From assembly GCA_020543525.1 (NCBI GenBank), contig JAHYIO010000005.1, positions 1,647,001 to 1,711,000 on the forward strand: a DNA stretch of 64,000 bases. The letters are read 5' to 3'. This document shows, one piece after another, positions 1 to 11,700 of this stretch (the first letter of the stretch is position 1; the number at the start of each line of letters is the position of its first letter). The notes beneath the pieces are model-generated. The model did no database searches. It was given only the letters and a program-made list of their open reading frames with translations, and had not been told where the DNA came from. Position numbers and translations under genes: made by a program. This DNA is from Coriolopsis trogii. Taxonomy: Eukaryota > Basidiomycota > Agaricomycetes > Polyporales > Polyporaceae.

Positions 1-1805
1 AACGCTCCTTCGCTTCCGACGTTCTGACCTGCAAGATCCGACACGGCGAACGGCTTTTCTGGCCTGTCGGCTGGAGGGGAGATGCTGTCCTCTACTGACT
101 GCGGCGCGTGCTGATGTACGCGATGCCGACTTCTATAGGACGTCGGCGCTCTTGCCGTCTATACTCGGCGTTCGATGGCATCGCGCACGCCACGGAGGGC
201 CGCACGAAGCCTTCGACTGGACCACCTCGCGCTGGGAGCACCATGCTGGGACGTTCGCGAACGACGAAGACTCGAGTTCCAAGGCGGTAGGCCCGGGACG
301 ATCCGCCTCGACTCTGATGACAGAAGTGGCGCCGTCCTGACGCGCACTGATCTTGGAAATTAGACTCTAGCTCTCGATGTCCAGATTTCTCTTCGTTCCA
401 TTCCATGTCCACCATGTCCACCAGGACACGGAATCCTGGGCATCGCGCTGCAGACAGCGAGCGATCGTGGACCATTTGTCATCTATGTAGGCGCGGGCGC
501 CGCGTGGTAACGTATGTAGGAGGGAGACGGTGACGCTAACATAGCGCGAACGACACCCGCCTCTCCTATCGATTGATGGCGGCAGACGTCGTGGGACTTC
601 AAAGTGCGGAAGTGCGGGTAACGGGGGTGTGCGTGTGCGAGTGCGGTACGTGCTCGCCGCAAGTACTGACTTTACCAAACCACGCGAGCAGGAGAGCGAT
701 CAGCAGTCCGATCCCATGATGTGGGTACTTCCGTCCGTTTACTTCACCGTTTGGGTTCGCTCGCGAGGCTTCCGCTTCACCTTGGCCTCTCCGGATGTCC
801 TCTCCGACATTCCGATACGCACTCGGGCTGATACACCCAGCCAGGCAAGGTCTCCCGTTCATGGCCACTGCTTGCCCTAGGTCATTCCACGCCGCCGCCG
901 TCGATGTCGATGTCAGGAGCAGGTTCCGATCTGATGGGCGGTCCCTGTTTCTAGCATTGACTTCTACGCGCGACGCTAGCGATCGCCCACGATTCCGAAT
1001 ATCCATACGCGAGCGCGAACGACGTCAGAGCACTCCACCCGAGCCCCAGCGCTAGCGTTTCCTCATACGCTTTGCGATCCTCGAATCTTCCCAGACTTTC
1101 TTACCGTGGCGTAATATCGCACGACTATGTACTGGTACGTGTCCAGAAACGACGGGGATGTGGTTCCTGGAAGCTGTCAACTGAGCGATGATAGTTCTGT
1201 ACGTACCCGGCCATTTAGCTGATCAGGTGCAACAATTTGTACAAAAAAAGGCAAGAAGAGAACGGAAGGAGGGGGAAAGGTCGAGAACTTTGTGCGCGCG
1301 ACGACGGTGAGTAAGCTACAGTACTACAGTGCTCGTGAGTACTTACTCACTTACTGCAACGCAGCGCACATCGGGCGAAGAAGACGAAGACCCTGGAGAG
1401 GCGGGGTAACGGTGACGAGCCCGATTCCCTCGGCGGCGCCCGTCCTCGGTGCCTCCTCTCAAGGTTGACCCGACCCGATCTCTACGACGTCGCAGACGCG
1501 TACGTACGCTTGCCCACCCACCTCCAGGTGGTACACGCGTCGGGGTCAGGGCAGCAGTTCGACACGGAACCACAACCACCACTAGCACTCGCGAACCGTC
1601 CTCCAAACAAAGCTTCGTTCGTTCGTGATCCAGGAAGCGTCACGGCCCTGTCCCTGTCGGTCTCCCGAACACCTCAACCTGAAGCTCACATACCGAACAC
1701 CCCACGTTCCGCGCCCCGGAACACAGACGCCGCTGCGTACGGCGGGTGTCAGTGACATCGGCCAAGACAGACAGAACTTAGAAGGCAGACGACGAGCGAC
1801 CCCCG

Positions 1806-1833
1806 CCCACACCCACACCCACACCCACACCCG
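1806..1833. repeat. CCCACA hexamer microsatellite
   Basis: About four to five tandem copies of CCCACA, ending in a degenerate CCCGACACACCC tail. It lies in sequence with no supported gene. Confidence 0.85.
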
Positions 1834-2040
1834 ACACACCCCGGGAGACTCCCAACGGCGGAGAGCGTGGGGCGACGCGCGCGCATCCGGGGACCATGGT
1901 ACAGTACCCACTCACGTGCACGCGCGGACGTACGTGCGGCTCCCGCGGAGAATGTCGAGTGAACAGTCACAAAGCGGGCGTGGTTCAAGTGGTTGCAGCC
2001 GTGGAGCGGAGCCTGTTGAGGCTTTGAAGGCTGATCCTTG

Positions 2041-2052
2041 CCCCCCCCCCCC
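2041..2052. repeat. C12 homopolymer
   Basis: A run of twelve C followed by CCT triplets. Likely length-variable; assembly errors are common at such runs. Confidence 0.85.
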
Positions 2053-2503
2053 TCCCTCCCTCTGGTCAGTGGTTCAACGTCCCGTCCCCCGCAAACTCCA
2101 GCGGCACGGGTTCGCGGGAAGGTACGTACATACGGGGCGATGACGAGCTCCGGCTTCGAACTCCATACTCCATGCGCCCGGTACCGTCAACGCTGCGCTG
2201 CGCCAAAGTCGGGCCCGGAGGAGGTTCCGTCTACACACCGACTGTGAGCATGGAGGGAGAGCACTGACGTACGTACCGTACCGTTGTCGCGCAAACGCTT
2301 AAGCTTGAGCTTGAGACCGTCTCCAAGAGGCCTGCCCGGGGGGGAAAGAGTGTGCAGGTACTTATACGTGTACATATATGCGTATATGCGTATATCGTAC
2401 GTACATGTCGAAACCCTATCCTACTTTTGATAACCAACCGCGAACCCACACAATGGGTGCGACCGTCGTCTTCGACTACTTTTGTGGAGAGGAGGCGAGG
2501 CGA

Positions 2504-2537
2504 GGGGAAGGGGAGGGAGAGGGAGAGGGGAGAGGGG
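2504..2537 (+). repeat. G-quadruplex-capable purine tract
   Basis: Six runs of three or four G separated by one to three purines meet the classical G3+N1-7 quadruplex pattern on the plus strand. A second such tract lies near 3065-3102. Both fall downstream of the minus-strand zinc-finger gene, so its transcript would carry the C-rich complement. Confidence 0.6.
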
Positions 2538-2673
2538 AAGAGCTATTCGCAAGCGTGCAAGATCGTCTCAAACAGTCGTTCATGAAACGGGACGTTCAAT
2601 ACACCATAATCACAAACCGACATGACATGTACAGGTGGACAGAGTGAACGACGCCGGGAGCGGGCGCCCCACC

Positions 2674-2689
2674 GGGGGGGGGGGGGGGG
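2674..2689. repeat. G16 homopolymer
   Basis: Sixteen consecutive G residues in non-coding sequence. No other feature is attached to it. Confidence 0.85.
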
Positions 2690-3286
2690 CTCCGCGCGAT
2701 GAGCGGTTGAGCGGGCATTCGTGGATGAACACGCAAGTACGTGCTCCAAGGAGTGGACGGGGATGAGGATGGGGATGAGACGGGAGAGTGGATGAGCACG
2801 GATTTAGAGAGGGTGCACGGAAGCGGAAGCGGAGACAAGATAGGGGACGAGAAAGGGGCAGGGTCTCGACGAGGATATGTAGCTGTCGAGAAGTGCGAGA
2901 GAGAGATGATAAAGGGAACACGAGACAGACAGACACAGAGGGAGGAAAGACAACGGAGCAAGATCGCATTATACAGTGGACGGTAGACAGTGAAGGAGAA
3001 CGAGAGAATGATAGAGAGCAGTAGTAACAACATCGAACACACCCACGGACAGATTATGTACAAAGGGGAGGGAGATGGTAGGGAGGAGGGGGGAGGGAGG
3101 GGAGAAGAAACCGACAACGGAGGGATTACTTTGGGATTATGTACGCCGCAAGCAAAGTACCCATACTTTTTACTTTTCACAAGCCAGTGGGCCATTTTTT
3201 CCAAACAACAAGAAGAGCATGTCCAACGCATCGTGTAGGACAGAAGGAAACACCGAACCACCGACCTCAGCGACAGCCTCAGGGAA

Positions 3287-5623
3287 TCACTGCATGCTCA
3301 TCCCATACTGCTGACTCGCCTGACCCGCCGCATACTGCCCCGCCGAGTACTGACTCGGCTGGTGCTGGTGCTGGTGCTGGTGCTGGTACGCGTACGACGG
3401 CGGATTCGCCATCGCAGCCTGGTACGTCGGCGGCTGCGCAAACGTCGCCTGCTGCTGCTGCTGCTGTTGCTGTTGCTGCTGGCCAAAGGACGCCGCAGTG
3501 GGCGACCGCGGCGTGTTCGTCCCGCCCGTCGACGAGACCGAGTTCGACGCAGAGTGCGAAGGCGTCGGATGCCGGCTCTTGTTGTGCTGCAGACACTCGT
3601 GCTGCCCGCTCGCGAGCAGCGCCAGCCCGATCGCGCCGTGGTCGCCAGAGTGCTGGTAGTGGTACCCTGCGCGTGGTTCCCCAAACCCCGGTCAGCGTCC
3701 CCTCTCAAACGCGCACGAAGCGAAAACAAAAAAATAACACTCACGGAGCCCGTTCATGTTCTTGTACCGCCGCTGGCAATCGCCCACTCCACACGCATAC
3801 GGCCTCAGCCGCCTCTCCGCCTCCTTCTCCACCTCCCTCAGCTCGCTCTCGCTCAACGTCACCTCCCCGCCCTCAGCCCCCTCCCCGCCCGCCGCGCGCG
3901 CCTTCTCGCTCCGCTTGTTCGCCAGCAGCTCCTGCAGGTGCTCCAGGTCCTTCGGCGGCGCAAAGTTGCACGAGCCGTGCGTGATGTGGTACTTGAGCCC
4001 GTTCGCCTGCTTGTACGACTTGTTGCAGTTCGGCTTCGGGCACTTGAACGGCTTCGACAGCAGCAGCGACGACGCAGGCCGGGAGAGCGTCGTCGACGCG
4101 CGCGCCGTCGACCCGCTCCCCGGCGTACTCGACCCGGACCCGGACGCCCCGGCGTTCGACGACGACGAAGACGCCTGTGCGTTCGGCGCAACGTTCCTGT
4201 AGCCCGTCCCGGAGCTCCCTGGAGTGGGCGACGCCACGCGGGATGACGCAGGGGTGCTGTCCGGGGTGTTGCCGGCACTGTTGCTAAGGAGGAGAGCAGT
4301 GGGCGCGCATACAGCCTGCCCGTTCTGTCCGTTCATGCCGCCAAAGCCGGTGCCTTGCTGCAAGAACATCGCGTTCGGACCCGAGCCGAGAGGCGCAGCG
4401 CCCGGGAGAAGGCTGCTGTAGTCCGAGTATCCTGCGTACGCGTTGAACGCGTCCTCGGTGCGCGCGGCCGCGCCCGAGGCTCCAGCGGCTACACTCGAAC
4501 GGAAGCCGCCGTGGTGCGCGCGCGAAGGGAGGACGGTCGTCGTGTCAAAGGCTGAGATGGGAGACGCCGGCTGACTGGCATGCGGGGAAGGGGCGGCCGA
4601 GTACGCAGCGGGAGAAGCGTACCCTGAGAGCGGGGTGGTGATGGGCGTATCGGGGGGCGAAGGCGCTCCAGAGGACGGGGCGCTCGTGTTTTGGTCGACG
4701 TCGAGCTCCATATCGTCAGGGTCGAACCCTTGGTACGCGATCGAACTCTGCGCGCGCGAGGATTGGGACGACGGGACGGCACCGGATTCGGGGAAGTACG
4801 ATGCCACATTCTGGGATGCTGCGGAGGCTTGCGCAGAAGAGCTCGAGGTGTGTGGGGGGAGAGGCTGATTGGGCGCGTAAGGGTCGACGACGACGACATG
4901 GCACTCCTCGAAATGATCGACAAGCGCATGCAGATCGGTGAGATTGAGACCACAGCAGGTGTAATCGCGGCACTGTAGTTGATCGCTTAGCATGTAGATT
5001 GCGGAGAGCGCGCCAGGCATGTACTCACCAACTCATCCTGCCTCTCGAGCATGGCGAGAGCATTAACGATCGAGCCACGGTCGCTCTCTATTGAAGAGGA
5101 CATTTTGCCAAACTTGAAGTCGTTGGGGCTAGGAATAGGTGTTTGTCAGCATGGAGTCAAAGTCACTAATCGAGGAGAAGTGCATGTTCCAAAGGCGACC
5201 AGTGTGCATGTTCCAAAGGCGACCAGTGAAAACGCGTTGAGGGGAAATAGGCTTTGCAGGGGATGAATAAGCCATTAGGTGCTGGTACTCCTCGCTGCGA
5301 GGCGGACGCAATACGATTGGGGACATGGCCCCTGAACGATGCGTGGAGGTGCCGATGGAGCTTTCGCGCTCCTTTCTCGCACAAGAGCTAATCGGTGAAT
5401 GCGACACTCACTCTAATGAGCCAAGAAGGAGTTGGCCTGGTGACATTCCTGGGTAGATGCGGCTACCGAAGGAGCCGGCGCGAAAGGAGAGGGGAGAAGA
5501 GCCGAGGAGATGCCTGGTCAATGAGGAGGCGGTAAAGGAGCCATTGCCGGTGAACGAGCCTGAGCCCATCGGGTAGTCCTGGGAGTCGGCCTGATGGAAG
5601 GAGATGGGCTGAGCGGTGGCCAT
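3287..5623 (-). CDS. C2H2 zinc-finger regulator, SFP1-like, 4 exons
   Basis: Modelled as exons 5623-5412, 5128-5029, 4972-3745 and 3666-3287, giving about 639 residues. The N-terminus is Ser/Gly-rich, followed by a CRDYTCCG segment near residue 105 that resembles the first, atypical finger of Sfp1-like fungal proteins. Two classical C2H2 fingers follow: CPKPNC...H-x3-HG (about 414-440) and YACGVGDC...YHYQH (about 493-518). The second finger is interrupted by the last intron, whose removal restores the frame exactly. The tail is Gln-rich, with a polyQ run and a His-Gln repeat. Sfp1-type factors control ribosomal-protein and growth genes in yeast; that role is inferred here. The first intron is long (283 nt) and could hide an extra exon (about 5361-5130), because an open frame runs through it. 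The start was chosen as the first ATG of a well-spliced frame. Confidence 0.8.
5181..5228. repeat. Perfect 24-bp tandem duplication
   Basis: Two identical adjacent 24-bp units (5181-5204 and 5205-5228) lie within the long first intron of the SFP1-like gene. Read as coding on the minus strand, they would repeat HTGRLWNM. The perfect identity implies a recent duplication. Confidence 0.9.
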
Positions 5624-6674
5624 GATCGTCGTTGCTGGTGGTGGGGTAGAGGACGGGTTGGAGTACGTTGGGAGAGTCGTGATGGCGGAAGGGGCGTAAT
5701 AAGTGATACAGATGGAGGCGAGCCGTCTATGTGAGAGAAGAGGACGGAAGTCTATGAGGGAGAGAGGGAGTACTCTGCGAGAGAGCAGCGAGCGGGAAGG
5801 CGAACTGGAACTCGTCGAGGGGATGTGAGAGATCGGCCAAGAGCGAGTGGACTGTCCGTAATATAGCTCCAAGCCCCCGGCTCCATCCTCCCTCCAAATC
5901 AGCATCCCACCCCGGCGTCTCCCTGTCAACAGCGCCAAACACCAGTCGCCGTCCCTCGCTCCTAGACGCCCATCCGGCCCTCTGGCTCGGCACAGACGCC
6001 CCTCGGCAATGCCCAGCATCCGAGCCCCGTCCAGCGCCCGCCTCCTCCTCCCTCTGAGCACTGACAAGCTCCAGTCTGCCCAAACTCTCGCTCTCTCCCC
6101 AGCACCGCCCGCCTCCCGCGCACTCTACCCCCGACCCCCACGCCGCCGCCCAGACCTCGACCGCACCGCCATCTGCTTCCGCCTCCGACGCCCGCTCCTC
6201 GACCGTCCCGCTCCTTGACGTCCGTGTGGTCCTTCCCAGCCTGCCCGCGCCCCTCGGTAGCCTAGTATAGCCCACATCCACCCCCAGACCCACAAGTGTA
6301 CATACCGCACCGCCGCGCCCGTCCGACGGATCCAACCCAGTCGCTCACCGTATCATTGTCCGCTCATACCTTGCAGCCCATCTGCGTGTCCCATGGCCTC
6401 GCTCGCCCGCCGCACGGCCGTCTCCTGCCTGAACCGTGGTCTCCATCACGCCCACGAGGGCAGCCGCTCCTCGGCTCTTCGGCCCTGCCTCCCGTCCTTC
6501 TCTCTCCCAGCTGTCCCATCTTGATGGAGATGGGTGTTGGCTCTCGCAGCGTCCTCGGCCAAGGACCCCGCGCATTGGAGTCGGAGGCGATCCCCATCCC
6601 CCAACGTGTTTGCGTCCCCCTCTGAGACTCTCGTCTCTCCGTCCCGTCCATCCGACGCGCAGGCAAACCCAATG

Positions 6675-6706
6675 CGGTGCACCGCGTACTACATACTGTA
6701 TGTAGT
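6675..6706. repeat. Adjacent palindromes
   Basis: A perfect 12-bp palindrome GCGGTGCACCGC (6675-6686) is followed one base later by a 9-bp perfect inverted repeat ACTACATAC-T-GTATGTAGT (6688-6706). The function is unknown; a cruciform or dimeric-protein site is possible. Confidence 0.8.
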
Positions 6707-8740
6707 CCATACACATTCGCAGAATCAGACTTGTCCTACCGAAGGTTACGAGCTCCCCAGCTCCATATCTGAGCCTCTTCCATGTCTTCCATGTGCGCAA
6801 TGCGTCTTCCCCGAGCCTCGCACGAACAACTCCGCACCTCGCGTCGCGCAGTCGTCGACGCGCACATGCTGCAGCTGCTCGGCGCCACAGGCCGGTGCGC
6901 GACTCGGTGGGGGGGCAGGCTGTGTATCTGTTCCAATTTCTGTGTTCTGTGTTCTGTCCTCCTCCCCGATCGTGTCTCATGTCGAATGATCCGTCGCGAG
7001 GATCGTACAAGCTTCGTTTCCTATGACAATGACATGACTACGTGGTGCCACCGGCGTCGTGTAGCTGTAGTGGCGCCGTATCGAGTTGGGCTTGGTACAC
7101 ACCGCTGTCCCTCGAGTCACGGCACGAATGCACAGTGAACAGAATGCGAACTTCACCGCGGACGTCGGGCGAGTTTCACGTTCAGTCGCTGTCGCTCGCC
7201 GGGGGCCGCTGTTAGGAGCTCGTATGTCCGTCTTGGACCATCGTACATAGCTTGGGATCCCCCCCACCCGTCAGATTTCCCAGATGCCAGGGTCCAATCT
7301 ACATGCCAAAGGCCGACCCTGACTGCATGGAGATCGCGCGCGCGTCGACCCTTTCTAGCGAGTCGATGCTGCTCATATGTAACGTCATCGCCGACGTTGT
7401 TCTCTCCCAGCTGCGCATGCAGCGCCCTTTCTCTAAGCCAATTCGACGGGTGGACTGGAGTGGCGTCGAGACGGGACTCGGGAATGGACCTGAGGTCGGA
7501 GGACGGCGGACGGAGTGTCTGAGCTCGGAGCCGAGCTGTGGGGGTGCACTGTACGTTGTACAATGTACATTGGACACGAAACGCTGCCAGTGCTTGGTGA
7601 TGCATGTTGGTATACCTTTGCGCGCGCGATCGTCTTGGGCGACGGTGTGGCCCTCGACACGATCGAGGGCGAGGGCGCCTCGTAACTCCTTCGCGGTGCC
7701 TGTTTGCGATCGCGAGCAAGCAAGCATGTATAATACACGGTGAGTGCACTCACTGTGACGCCAGACTCGGTCACTTGGTCACTTCCGGTCAGCCCGTGCC
7801 ATGCGCGTTGCAGCGTGAAGTGATCATGCTCGCCGAATCCGTGTATACGTAGGGACAGGCTACTTTGAGTCATGCTCAAGCCCCGCTCCTTGCTTCGTTC
7901 GTGTACCGCGACCCCGACGGGGTACCCCGCAACGCTGACAGGGTCCCTACAGGATGCGGACCTCGAGAGCCTATGTCACCCGAAGACTGGCCTCCACGGA
8001 CTGAGGAGAAATCGAACGCCGTCTCGCATAGAGATTACGCGAGACAGTCCCGCACCCAGCTGCAGGTGGTCGCGAGCGATGACACACGGCACGCGTAGAA
8101 CACGCCTTGGGGGAGTGCGATGTGACTTATGAACGGTACCCAGATTCGAGTCAAGAACGTGAACAACACGCCTTTCTCAAGGGACCTCGTTCGACGAGAA
8201 GGTGTCCATCTCCCTTCCTGCTGATTCGTACGTCGATCGTAGCAGGTACCGGCTACTAAAGTCGTTGACGCGCCTCCGTTCATACAGCCCCGCGCCGCAC
8301 GTACATGTACATGTCCAACATCCGGCCATGAACGCATGCACGCATCGCACAAAGCAACACAGCTGCATTGTCTCCTCCGCATCGATATCCACGCCCCCTT
8401 GCCGTCCGACGTCCCCCGACACTCGAAAGCGGACACGAACCTGCGCTTCTCGACGCATCCCTCGGTCATAGCTCATAGCTCATCCCCCATCCTCACCCAT
8501 GGCATGCATCGCACGACTCCTCCGGCCCAGGCCCAGGCTTCCCGCTCCGACCCCGGCACCAGTCTTGCCTCAGAGGGAAACATCCTAGCCTAAGCTCGAG
8601 TCGACGACGACATGCACAAAGCAAGTCGAGATGCGCGCCGTGACGGCGCGCGCGTGTTCCTGAACGGCGTGGCCGTGCGATGTGTTCTTACGTCCTGCTC
8701 GAGTAGCAACCCACTCGGGCCATGACCGGTGACCGCTCGA

Positions 8741-8764
8741 CGCTTCAACGCTTCAACGCTTCAA
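8741..8764. repeat. CGCTTCAA octamer, three tandem copies
   Basis: Three perfect tandem copies of an 8-bp unit in otherwise featureless sequence. Confidence 0.9.
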
Positions 8765-11700
8765 CAGGTACATGCTCCAGCGTTTTAGGAGCGAGTGCGT
8801 GCCTCATCTCCGTCGTACCCACCAAGTCCCAAATTCGAAAGCGGCGTGCAGCGTGCGGCGTGTGGCATGCCACATCCCTCCGTTGCCACTCGATCCCAGA
8901 CCTAGGATAGGCAGCGGGCCTACCCATCCTTGGATTCCCCGATCCCACCTCGAACTCAACCGTGCTGATGACGGAAAGCGGCGACTTGCGCTGCTTGGTG
9001 CGAGCGCTTCCAAGCTTCAAGGTTTGGCCCCCTCATGTGAACGTCCAGCCGTTCGCCTCTCGTCGACGGTCGTTCACGTTGGCCCGCGCGACCGTCACAG
9101 GCGACGAGGCTCGAGCTCTCCGAGCCCATACCCATCACAACCCGCCGGCCTGGGGAATCGTCAGTAACCCCACAACACGCACCTCCGGGGCTCGGGGTCG
9201 TACGTCGCGCGCATTCAGCAAACGACTCGGAGCACAAACGCATGCGCGAGTGCCGAATCCCTCACCGTCACCGTCAACGGCGACGGTCCGCCCCGGCCGA
9301 TTCGCACCATCTGCCTCCGCTGCCGGCACGTTCTCACGTCAGACGTCGACGGTCGGCGGTCGGCGGTCGCGCGTATACAGCAACAACGTTAGATGGTCGC
9401 GTGCCCGTGCCCGATATGGAGCTAGCATGCCCGTCGATGGTGTGCGTCGTGCGTCGCGTACTACGGTGCGCGGTGCCCCTATTGCCCCGCGGACGTCAGG
9501 GGCGACTCGGGGACGGCACGCGTCGTCTCCTGCTCCGGTTGTGGAATCGATGCCATTAGGCAGGAGGCGGTCCCATTCCCCTCCTCGTGTGGTCTAGGCC
9601 GCCGTCTTGCGTATGTTAGTGCACCGAACGCCTGTTATGGCAGATTCACACGAACCGAGGACGTCGTGCAGCGAGCGTTCCATCATCGGTGCCACTCGGG
9701 CGGGCGGGAGCTGACAAGGTTCGGGCTCTGCGCGCTGCGATGCCTATAACAACACGCGCCCGCCCCCGCCCCCGCCCCCGCACAGCACTCGTAACGATGG
9801 CCTCATCTGCACGTCGTCAGCCGGGCGACGACGCCAAGGTTCGAACCCAGCGCGACGTGCATGCGTGGGCAGGTGGCGTCGACGTTGGACGACAGGTTGG
9901 ACGAACTCTGAGTTTAAACCACTGCAGGTAAGGAGCGCCGCACGGAGGTTTGGCCTGGGATGTGCGCGTTGCGCGTTACGGAAAGTCCCTCGGGCAGTAG
10001 AAGATTCGGATTTTGACTGACGGTGCGGCGTTGTTCGCTCTGTTAGGCCTACGTCTTTCGTGAACTTGTCGTGTATTCCTTTGAACGGCGATTGTACAAT
10101 GTCGCGACAGTTGGGTGAACGTCTGAACTTCCATCCTGTGGACGCAGCGGTAGTTGAACATCGCATCAAGTCGGCGGGCGCGATCGAGATTGCCTAAACG
10201 GATGATGCCGACGCTGATGGTGCGATCGATGAGTCAGGGTTTCCGGCATGATGCGTTCCTGGATCGAGATTGTTCTAGGGTTTTGGGGAGGTTGTTCCAT
10301 ATCGGGACGACCACTGCCAGCATCCCCCCGACTCGCTCGATGTCGACGCACGGCTTGCCTTCCTCCTCTCTAGACTCCAATGGGCTAGCGATGTGTCGCC
10401 TTCGAACATCCACGACGTACCTGCCTTGCGGAGATACATATGCGCGAGTCTGCCTCAGTCCTCAAGCTCCGGCCATGCACTATAGAGACCGGTGGGTGAT
10501 ACGCAAGGCTTCCGGGTACGTGACCTTCTCGCCCCTTGCAACGTGCTGCCCACTGCCTCTACTCCACGATGTCCGTCTCAACCGCGGAACCTCACGCGTC
10601 GTCCGATTTAGCCCGAAGGCTCGTTCGACTTCTATGCTTGTCCCAACCTTGCTCGACACCGAAGCACCGCTCTGGCTTTGACCGGACGCACATACGAGGC
10701 TATGCGCGCGAGCGAGGCCCATGGCAGCGATGGGCATGAATGCCTCGGCCACATTGACGTGGTGACGTGCTGGGACGTGGGGTTTAGAACTCAGAACGCT
10801 GTGAAGCCTAGGCCGCAAAGGTGCAGAACCGTACCGCGCGCGCGGGCACCTCAGATCATTCATAGATTCCGTTCATGAACGCACCGCGTCCTTGTATTCC
10901 TGACAGTTGCTGTCGATCGCGGCCCTTGCGTCTACGCCATGTCGGGCCCCGCTGAACTCGGGACGGGAGAAACCTAGGATCAACTGCTCGACGCCCGCCG
11001 CGCCCTGCATGTACGCGGGATGACACGAAGCTCGCTCACGAACAGGCAGGCTCGAGAGCTTCGCCCAGCGCAGCGCGTCCGGAACCCGTCGACGGAACGC
11101 TGACACGGACCCGGGGCCCGACGCGCTCTGCGGAGGCAGTTTCATGAGGTATGTTGCGCGTGGATATGTCGCCAATCCCTGTCATGCAGTGCACCCGCCG
11201 TACAGACTACTCAGGCTCGTCCGACGTCGACGTCATACCATCTCAAAGCCGCCACACCACCCGTCGCCCGTCGCATGCGCACGACTCCCGAGGCGCCCCT
11301 TGGGATCGGAAGTCGGGCGGAGCGAGTGCGGCGGCTTACGGGCTGTGCACGTCGGGGCTTCTGCTGACTGAGCCTGTCGCCTCCTTGGACGCTTTCGCCG
11401 CCGTCGACGGCATTTTGCCATATCCCGACCACCACGTTGGAAGGTTGTGGCCGATCGGGAACGCTCTCCAAGGTCGGTCCTGCTGTAGGCGCTTCTATTG
11501 CCTAATCCGGCGTCGGGACTCCCCGGGACCGGCCCCCCCGATCAGAGCCAATCCTGTCCTCCGCCCACATGTGAGTGGCTTAGGCACCGTCTCAGACTTG
11601 GAATAACGAGTGCTTCAGTGACAGGTTTACTCAGCATGACGTGCAGTTGAGACATATGTTTTGCCTAGCGGAACAGCTAGTTGCGCTTCTCTACCGCGCG

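Larger units (their letters stand above)
1..3286. other. Non-coding flank, including the 3' side of the SFP1-like gene
   Basis: No reading frame here has a recognisable domain or plausible splice structure. The part from about 2450 to 3286 is strongly purine-rich on the plus strand, so a transcript running off the minus-strand zinc-finger gene would be pyrimidine-rich, as 3' untranslated regions often are. The rest contains simple repeats (listed separately). Nothing else can be supported. Confidence 0.6.

Noticed and set aside
2596..3261. 221-codon minus-strand open frame rich in Ser, Pro and Leu
   Set aside because: It is a reading of the polypyrimidine strand downstream of the SFP1-like gene; the composition explains the openness and there is no domain.
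3362..4246. 294-codon plus-strand frame, almost pure Arg/Leu/Pro
   Set aside because: It is the antisense shadow of the zinc-finger gene exon, created by its GC-rich and CAG-repeat codons.
6345..7010. 221-codon minus-strand frame upstream of the SFP1-like gene
   Set aside because: Arg/Gly-rich with no conserved motif; openness follows from high GC content and a frame through the promoter region.
9740..9785. CCCGCC hexamer tract as a CRISPR-like or regulatory array
   Set aside because: Simple microsatellite; a similar tract at 41525-41560 merely encodes Gly-Ala repeats.
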